Positions 4,412 to 8,340 of a DNA stretch of 8,340 nucleotides are shown here, one piece after another (position 1 is the first letter of the stretch; each line of letters opens with the position of its first letter). This DNA is from Candidatus Gastranaerophilales bacterium (GTDB lineage Bacteria > Cyanobacteriota > Vampirovibrionia > Gastranaerophilales > JAQUYY01). Under the pieces are notes generated by a model. It had not been told where the DNA came from. It ran no database searches and was given only the letters and a program-made list of their open reading frames with translations. Location: NCBI GenBank assembly GCA_028691575.1, contig JAQUYY010000075.1, positions 1 through 8,340 of the forward strand, read 5' to 3'. Position numbers and translations under genes: made by a program.

Positions 4412-5851
4412 TTAATCAAATAAAATCACTTGATTACGACCGTTTTCTTTGGCCTTATAAAGTGCTTTATCTGCTTTTTCATAAAGTATTTCAGGCTCTT
4501 CATTCATGCTGTATTGGCCTATGCCGATACTTGTTGTTACAGAAATAATTTTTTTGTCTTGAAAATCAAGCCTTTCCAGGTTTATTGGCTGTTTTTCAAC
4601 AGCGTTTCTTATACGTTCTCCGACTATTTTTGCCTCTTCAATCGGCGTTGCCGGCAATAAGACACAAAATTCTTCCCCGCCATATCTTGCAGGTAAATCA
4701 TAATCCCTCAATTGTTGTTTGATGATTTTTGCAACATCTTTTAAGGCCATATCACCAACAGCATGTCCGTAAGTATCATTAATATTTTTAAAGTAATCAA
4801 TATCAATCATCATGCAAGATAGAGGCAACTTTTTTCTTTTTGCCGCAGAAGTTGTGTTTTTTAAATGCTTTTCAAATTGCCGTCGATTATTTAATCCTGT
4901 CAAAGCATCCATGGTAGCGTGTTTTAGGGTTTCTGCGTAAGTACTTGCTTTTTCTAAAGTAATTGAAACCTGATTGGATAATTGCTCTAAATACTCGATT
5001 TTTTTATAAGAAAGTTTGTTTATTGTTCCGTAAGCCGCAATTGCGCCAAAAATTTTTCCTTCAGAAATTAGCGGAAAAACTCCTGCATTCTTATCGTCCG
5101 ATAAAATATATTTCTTTGTTTTTTTAATAGTTTCTAAGTGAATATCAAGTTTTTGAGGAGAATAAGAATTTGGCCACAAAAGCTCAAATTTCCCATTTTC
5201 GTTTGTTTTGAAAATATAAATAAGATGGTCGGAAATAAATTTGTCAATCATTTCGCCAATTAGAGGGATAATATAATTTAATTCGTATTGATTTTCAATG
5301 ATTTTGGCAATATTTTTCATAGATTGATGAAAATTTATGCTGATTTGCATTTTTTCGTCAAGCCGAATTTTGTTGATAATTAACGATAAATAATTAGTGC
5401 AAAGATTTAAAACATTAAAATAATCAGTAATTTCCCGACTAAGGGAATCAAATTTTAATTCAATAAAACCAAAAAGAAAACCATTATCCCAAAGAGATAA
5501 ATATAAGGTATTATCCTCTTGCCATGTGATATTTGAAGATTTGGTCATGGGCTTACCGTTTAAATAAAAGCTTTTTTCGTTATTGTTTTTTAATAAATTA
5601 TAAATATTTTGCAAAAATAATGATTTGTCTTGATTTTCTATAATCACCCATTCTTTGCTAAATTCCCGTATTTCATCAATATTTTCATCATAAATATATA
5701 TTTTTAACTTTGAATTTGAAAAGTATTGAGAAAAAATTGAATTCAGCTCTATTTCGGGGTTTTGATGAAAAAGAGGTTGTTGAAAAACTTTGCTTATTTG
5801 AAGAAGCAAAGATATTTCATTTGATTTTTGGCTATTAATAGTATTTTTCAT
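4412..5851 (-). CDS. Diguanylate cyclase (GGDEF) with two GAF-like sensory regions
   Basis: This enzyme makes cyclic-di-GMP from two GTP. The C-terminal GGDEF domain (about 311-479) has DALTGLNNRRQF (315-326), the metal-binding MIDIDYFKNINDTYGH (348-363, with D350), the active-site GGEEF (391-395), and an intact RxxD inhibitory I-site (RDYD, 382-385) five residues ahead, so it is expected to be active and product-inhibited. ADKALYKAKENGRNQV near the end is also typical. Upstream, about 165-305 reads as a GAF domain (FPLISEGKIFGAIAAYG), and 15-160 is a second, more divergent GAF-like region. There are no membrane segments, so it is cytosolic; the ligand is unknown. The start is ATG 5851; the Shine-Dalgarno is poor. 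It stands alone, divergent from the CBS gene 309 bp away. Confidence 0.92.
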   Translation of the reverse strand: MKNTINSQKSNEISLLLQISKVFQQPLFHQNPEIELNSIFSQYFSNSKLKIYIYDENIDEIREFSKEWVIIENQDKSLFLQNIYNLLKNNNEKSFYLNGKPMTKSSNITWQEDNTLYLSLWDNGFLFGFIELKFDSLSREITDYFNVLNLCTNYLSLIINKIRLDEKMQISINFHQSMKNIAKIIENQYELNYIIPLIGEMIDKFISDHLIYIFKTNENGKFELLWPNSYSPQKLDIHLETIKKTKKYILSDDKNAGVFPLISEGKIFGAIAAYGTINKLSYKKIEYLEQLSNQVSITLEKASTYAETLKHATMDALTGLNNRRQFEKHLKNTTSAAKRKKLPLSCMMIDIDYFKNINDTYGHAVGDMALKDVAKIIKQQLRDYDLPARYGGEEFCVLLPATPIEEAKIVGERIRNAVEKQPINLERLDFQDKKIISVTTSIGIGQYSMNEEPEILYEKADKALYKAKENGRNQVILFD

Positions 5852-6160
5852 GCAAAGTTAACCATAAAGTAATAAACTGATGATATATTTTACTATATTT
5901 TGTATATTTAATGCATGTTTTAAAAATTAATTAATATTTCTTAACAAACAAAAATGCTTTTAGTGAAAACAATTTTGCCAGATATAGCTTGAAAAAGAAA
6001 AGCTTGCAGGTTTGTCTGATAAGAATTTTAAAAACTACTCTTGTGAGAGGATGGTAAAAAAATTTTTATTATGTATAAATTATATGTATAAAAAATATAA
6101 TCCATTTTATCTAATTTAACAAGGTCAATCCCAAAAACATTATTATAGGAATATATATTA
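5852..6160. other. 309-bp divergent spacer between the cyclase and CBS genes
   Basis: No gene is supported here. Structures seen: CAGA/TCTG (5979-5982, 6015-6018) enclosing AGCTT/AAGCT (5986-5990, 6000-6004), and CTCT-TGTG-AGAG (6038-6049), followed by GGATGG and an A7T5 run. These could belong to a small RNA or a CBS leader, but the stems are short. It does not match the GEMM cyclic-di-GMP riboswitch. A TATAAT (6096-6101) precedes the CBS gene; no strong promoter for the cyclase could be fixed. Confidence 0.4.
6096..6101 (+). promoter_or_regulatory. Possible -10 box of the CBS gene
   Basis: A perfect TATAAT lies 59 bp before the CBS start codon, but no fair -35 hexamer is found at 16-18 bp. 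The region is so AT-rich that several TATA-like boxes compete. Confidence 0.28.
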
Positions 6161-6592
6161 ATGAAACTAGAAAGCACCCTTGTAAAAGATTTAATGCAGC
6201 AGTCGCCAATTTTTGTTTATGAAAAAAGTACATTATCTATCGCCTTAAAAACTATGGAAAAATTCAGAGTAGAAATTCTTCCCATCGTTAAAAAAGATTT
6301 TTCCGTAAAAGGAATTGTACGAAAAAAAGACATTTTAAAGATCTTGGCTCAAAAAAATAATCAGGAAGAGCGCTTAAACGAACTGTTTGTAGAATCTTTG
6401 TTAAAAGAACCGGACAAAATATCCTCAATTTGTGTTTATCCTAGTATGGATATTAGAGAAGTGTATCAAACAATGATAAAGTTTAATTTGCGGGAAATTC
6501 CCGTTATTGATTTTCTGTGGGATAAAAAACTTCTCGGATATATTTGTTTAAACGATATTAAAAAAGTATTTGACTTAATGATAACAAGATAA
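6161..6592 (+). CDS. Tandem CBS-domain protein
   Basis: This 143-residue protein consists almost only of two CBS domains: residues 8-62 (VKDLMQQSPIFVYEKSTLS through VEILPIVKKDFSVKGIVRKKDIL) and about 78-141 (with LREIPVIDFLW and LLGYICLNDIKKVF). Such pairs form a Bateman module that binds adenine nucleotides (AMP, ATP, SAM) or related ligands. Free-standing ones usually regulate a partner protein or report energy state; the partner is not evident here. The start ATG 6161 has a TAGGA 10 nt upstream. The last residues (ITR) and stop codon lie in a 19-bp tandem duplication. It is divergent from the diguanylate cyclase, a possible but unproven functional link. Confidence 0.85.
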   Translation: MKLESTLVKDLMQQSPIFVYEKSTLSIALKTMEKFRVEILPIVKKDFSVKGIVRKKDILKILAQKNNQEERLNELFVESLLKEPDKISSICVYPSMDIREVYQTMIKFNLREIPVIDFLWDKKLLGYICLNDIKKVFDLMITR

Positions 6593-6617
6593 GATTGAGA
6601 TAACAAGATAAGATTGA
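6580..6617 (+). repeat. Exact 19-bp tandem duplication spanning the CBS stop codon
   Basis: GATAACAAGATAAGATTGA occurs twice head to tail (6580-6598 and 6599-6617). The first copy contains the final codons and TAA of the CBS gene; the second is non-coding. The identity suggests a recent slippage event. Confidence 0.9.
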
Positions 6618-6686
6618 TGCAGAGATTGTTTTTATAAATTTTGTTTTGTGCAAATAATCTCCAATTAACTATATTCGTTAAGAGAA

Positions 6687-6715
6687 TTGAGTCGTTATTT
6701 CAGGATTGTTATATT
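6687..6715 (+). promoter_or_regulatory. Promoter of the 84-aa orphan gene
   Basis: TTGAGT (6687-6692), a 17-bp spacer and TATATT (6710-6715) form a good sigma70-like promoter. Transcription would start near 6722, so the in-frame TTG at 6706 lies outside the mRNA and the protein must start at ATG 6766. Confidence 0.5.
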
Positions 6716-6719
6716 TTTT

Positions 6720-6743
6720 AAAGTCAGCAATTTTGCCGGCTTT
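6720..6743 (+). promoter_or_regulatory. Hairpin at the 5' end of the orphan mRNA
   Basis: AAAGTC pairs with GGCTTT (one G-T pair), with inner GC/GC pairs around a six-base AATTTT loop. It would sit at or near the predicted transcript 5' end, about 9 nt before the Shine-Dalgarno, where it could stabilise the mRNA. No T-run follows, so it is not a terminator. Confidence 0.3.
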
Positions 6744-6752
6744 ATTCTACAA

Positions 6753-6759
6753 GAGAGGG
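6753..6759 (+). promoter_or_regulatory. Shine-Dalgarno GAGAGGG deciding the start at 6766
   Basis: The GAGAGGG ends 6 nt before ATG 6766 and supports it over the upstream TTG 6706. Confidence 0.7.
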
Positions 6760-6765
6760 AAAAAC

Positions 6766-7020
6766 ATGGTTGATAAAATACAGTCCGCCAAAGAGTTCTT
6801 TAAAAGCCTGGAAGAGCCGTCAAAAACTATGGAAATAATGACAGATAGGCTAGATACACAAATTTTACAGGTTATTAACAATTATGCAAAATTAATTTCA
6901 CAAGCACGAAATAAAATTAATATGGAAGAAAAAGATATAATAACAAGTGCCATGATAATAGGCTATTTGCTAAAAAGTCATTTAGACAGGCTTGAACTGG
7001 AGGAGAGATTAAAGTTTTAA
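6766..7020 (+). CDS. Unrecognised 84-aa charged helical protein
   Basis: No family is recognised. The protein (MVDKIQSAKEFFKSLEEPSK at the N-terminus) is highly charged and looks all-helical, with a likely amphipathic or coiled-coil character in 22-55 and a hydrophobic AMIIGYLL patch at 62-69 before a charged tail, LDRLELEERLKF. It has no signal peptide and no clear transmembrane helix. ATG 6766 is chosen for its GAGAGGG ribosome binding site and because the upstream TTG precedes the promoter's predicted start point. Its own promoter makes it a single-gene unit. The 3' end overlaps the convergent aldolase gene by 12 bp. It could be a small adaptor or regulatory protein; no function is claimed. 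Confidence 0.65.
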   Translation: MVDKIQSAKEFFKSLEEPSKTMEIMTDRLDTQILQVINNYAKLISQARNKINMEEKDIITSAMIIGYLLKSHLDRLELEERLKF

Positions 7021-7638
7021 CCTCTTTTTAAGTTCAATTAATTCATCAACCTTTTCTTTTGGAAGTTTTTGAGCATTTCCGATTAAATTTGCCCATATAA
7101 AAGTTTCACAGGCAGCTTGCAGGGTTTCTAGTTGATAATAGGCTTCTCTTAATGTTTTTCCAAGCACAACGGCGCCATGATTTGCCATAAAAACAACATT
7201 ATTTTCTTTACAGCAATTAGCAACGTTTATGGCTAATTCGTCGGATGAAGGCATTGCATATGGAGCTTTTGGAATATTGCCCAGATGAATAATCGTTTCT
7301 GCTAAAATCGGAGTATTTATATTGGCATCAGAAGTGGCAAAAGCAGCTATTTTTGGCGAATGTATGTGAATAATCGCCGTAATATCGGGTCTTATTTCAT
7401 ATATCTGAGTATGCATAAATTTTTCACTTGACGGCTTATTGTCTTTATCTAAAGAAATGCCGTTAATAGTGATGGTTGAAATGTTTTTTTCGTTAATTTC
7501 TTCAAAACTTAATCCTGAGGATGTAATAAAAATAGAATTGTTTTTTCTGATGCTTACATTGCCGGAAGTTCCCGGAGAAAAACCGTTTTTATATATTTTA
7601 TTGCAAAAATAAGAAAGTTCTTTTTTTAATAAATTCAT
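7009..7638 (-). CDS. Class II aldolase/adducin family protein (L-fuculose-phosphate aldolase-like)
   Basis: This 209-residue zinc enzyme belongs to the family that cleaves or epimerises sugar 1- or 5-phosphates (FucA, AraD, related deoxyribulose and methylthioribulose phosphate enzymes). Landmarks fit E. coli FucA with an offset of one: E72 in KPSSEKFMH (FucA E73, catalytic), H91 and H93 in AIIHIHSP (Zn, FucA H92/H94), H154 in MANHGAVVLG (FucA H155), plus the phosphate-binding GTSGNVS (23-29) and TSSG (39-42). The length is normal. The region ILAETIIHLGNIPKAPYAMP resembles archaeal-type FucA homologues more than E. coli FucA, so the true substrate is open. The start is ATG 7638, not TTG 7668: AAGGAG (7646-7651) is 7 nt before the ATG, and the TTG lies upstream of the -10 box. 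No fucose kinase or isomerase is adjacent. Confidence 0.88.
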   Translation of the reverse strand: MNLLKKELSYFCNKIYKNGFSPGTSGNVSIRKNNSIFITSSGLSFEEINEKNISTITINGISLDKDNKPSSEKFMHTQIYEIRPDITAIIHIHSPKIAAFATSDANINTPILAETIIHLGNIPKAPYAMPSSDELAINVANCCKENNVVFMANHGAVVLGKTLREAYYQLETLQAACETFIWANLIGNAQKLPKEKVDELIELKKRLKL

Positions 7639-7645
7639 GAAAAAA

Positions 7646-7651
7646 CTCCTT
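7646..7651 (-). promoter_or_regulatory. Shine-Dalgarno AAGGAG deciding the aldolase start
   Basis: A strong AAGGAG on the minus strand with a 7-nt spacer fixes the start at ATG 7638. The longer frame from TTG 7668 would bury this site inside the coding sequence. Confidence 0.8.
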
Positions 7652-7658
7652 TTCTTAG

Positions 7659-7689
7659 AGTATACCAAAAATAAATAATTTATTTACAA
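7659..7689 (-). promoter_or_regulatory. Extended -10 promoter of the aldolase gene
   Basis: On the minus strand TATACT (7659-7664) is preceded by TGG (7665-7667), an extended -10 element, with TTGTAA (7684-7689) 19 bp further up as a weak -35. Transcription would begin near 7652, immediately before the Shine-Dalgarno, giving a leader of about 15 nt. Confidence 0.45.
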
Positions 7690-7801
7690 TAAACTTTTAT
7701 GAAGAAACAAACAAGAAAATATTATGTAAAGAAATTGTTAAAAAACTCTTTTTTATTGACAGAAAGGGTAAAACTACAACTGGAAAGAGTAGAATGACTT
7801 A

Positions 7802-7810
7802 TGTTATAAT
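7802..7810 (+). promoter_or_regulatory. Extended -10 promoter of the phosphorylase gene
   Basis: TGT followed by a perfect TATAAT (7805-7810) is an extended -10 element pointing at the phosphorylase. No good -35 is seen at 16-18 bp (a TTGACA at 7756-7761 is too far). The leader would be about 110 nt and includes a second TATAAT (7863-7868) and a CACA-TATTT-TGTG inverted repeat (7871-7883) that could be an operator. Confidence 0.42.
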
Positions 7811-7928
7811 CTTATTGGAGTATTTAAATTTTTGCGTTTTTGCTTGTTTATGTTATTCATATTATAATTACACATATTTTGTGCATTTAAAAATGAAGGT
7901 AGAAGATTAATAAAGGTATTATAAAATT

Positions 7929-8340
7929 ATGACATTACCAAAAATAGCATATTTTTCAATGGAAATGGCGATAGATCAATCGTTTAAGATATATTCGGGC
8001 GGATTGGGCTTTTTGGCCGGAACACATATGCAGTCAGCAGGTTCTTTAAACTTACCGATGGTTGGCGTTACAATGTTGTGGTCATATGGTTATTATGATC
8101 AGGAAATTGGTGAAGATGGAAAGGTTAAAATTTCTTACTCTCAAAAACAGTATGATTTTCTTTCAGATCCCAATATTACTGTTGATGTTCAGATTTTCGG
8201 ACAAAATGCTAAAGTTAAAGTTTTAAAACTTAATCCTGAAACTTTTGGTACAGCTCCTGTTTATTTATTGACAACAGATATTCCCGAAAATTCTGAAGAA
8301 ATAAGAAAAATTTCTCATAAATTATACGACGGCAATGAAA
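7929..8340 (+). CDS. glgP: Alpha-glucan (glycogen/maltodextrin) phosphorylase, GT35 family (partial, N-terminal 137 residues)
   Basis: The enzyme releases glucose 1-phosphate from alpha-1,4-glucans using phosphate and pyridoxal phosphate, in the cytosol, as part of glycogen or starch breakdown. The N-terminus IAYFSMEMAIDQSFKIYSGG, then GLGFLAGTHMQSAGSLNLPM and VGVTMLWSYGYYDQ, is the characteristic start of GT35 catalytic domains. As the YFSME motif begins at residue 8, this looks like the shorter bacterial/archaeal type rather than the roughly 800-residue E. coli type. The PLP lysine lies beyond the window edge. The start is ATG 7929 with AAAGGT at 7912-7917 (11-nt spacer). THMQSA replaces the more usual DHxxxA (typically GDHLKSA) and LW replaces a more usual LY. 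The gene symbol is by family only. Confidence 0.88.
   Translation, partial: MTLPKIAYFSMEMAIDQSFKIYSGGLGFLAGTHMQSAGSLNLPMVGVTMLWSYGYYDQEIGEDGKVKISYSQKQYDFLSDPNITVDVQIFGQNAKVKVLKLNPETFGTAPVYLLTTDIPENSEEIRKISHKLYDGNE

Noticed and set aside
4430..4660. 76-aa plus-strand open frame
   Set aside because: It lies wholly inside the diguanylate cyclase gene on the opposite strand, over the GGDEF domain, and its Cys/Phe-rich translation is typical of an antisense shadow.
5979..6049. Cyclic-di-GMP (GEMM) riboswitch between the cyclase and CBS genes
   Set aside because: Considered because of the neighbouring cyclase, but the conserved GEMM core elements are absent and the stems are short.
6706..6765. 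TTG start of the 84-aa gene adding 20 residues
   Set aside because: It overlaps the promoter, and ATG 6766 has a clear GAGAGGG.
7639..7668. TTG start of the aldolase adding ten residues
   Set aside because: It lies upstream of the extended -10 box and the Shine-Dalgarno, and FucA residue numbering fits the ATG start.

Overview
The window is AT-rich chromosomal DNA (A/T-dominated spacers, Shine-Dalgarno-led genes, sigma70-type promoters) from an anaerobic-looking bacterium. Gene content: a proton-pumping subunit of a membrane [NiFe]-hydrogenase type complex, a class II aldolase, an alpha-glucan phosphorylase, a cyclic-di-GMP synthase and a CBS-domain protein. A small protein beginning MQVNFTPISFKS, together with the low GC, recalls non-photosynthetic Cyanobacteria (Melainabacteria/Gastranaerophilales). 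That placement is from memory, is weak, and could not be tested here.

Layout. 1-1708 (minus): hyfB-like antiporter subunit, 569 codons, running off the left edge; the rest of the hydrogenase operon should lie to the left. 1709-2129: gene-free leader/spacer with three tiny minus-strand ORFs and a short palindrome. 2130-2791: a small HAD-type phosphatase (minus) and an XRE-family regulator (plus), divergent from an 83-bp spacer that holds back-to-back promoters and a TGGTAAT/ATTACCA inverted repeat. 2878-4210: two unrecognised proteins, convergent and overlapping by 11 bp; the larger has a perfectly periodic eight-glycine zipper and is preceded by a GC-richer, hairpin-rich leader (4211-4350). 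4412-5851 (minus): a diguanylate cyclase with GAF-like sensory regions. 6161-6592 (plus): tandem-CBS protein with a 19-bp tandem duplication across its stop codon. 6766-7020 (plus): an 84-residue orphan protein, overlapping by 12 bp the end of a class II aldolase (7009-7638, minus). 7929 to the right edge (plus): N-terminal 137 residues of a GT35 alpha-glucan phosphorylase.

Most genes look singly transcribed: directions alternate and several have their own promoter. For four genes (XRE, the 109-aa protein, the 84-aa protein, the aldolase) the longest open frame starts at an upstream TTG that lies inside or upstream of the promoter or Shine-Dalgarno sequence, so I place the start at an internal ATG and give the reason. 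Metabolically the hydrogenase subunit, phosphorylase and aldolase fit a fermenter that mobilises alpha-glucans, handles sugar phosphates and couples H2 metabolism to ion pumping. The cyclase, CBS protein and XRE protein are regulatory.

I see no CRISPR array, tRNA, rRNA, transposase or phage structural gene. I did not find a convincing complete novel system. The best leads are the glycine-zipper protein with its structured leader, the XRE/HAD module with its operator, and the small-ORF-rich leader of the hydrogenase operon.
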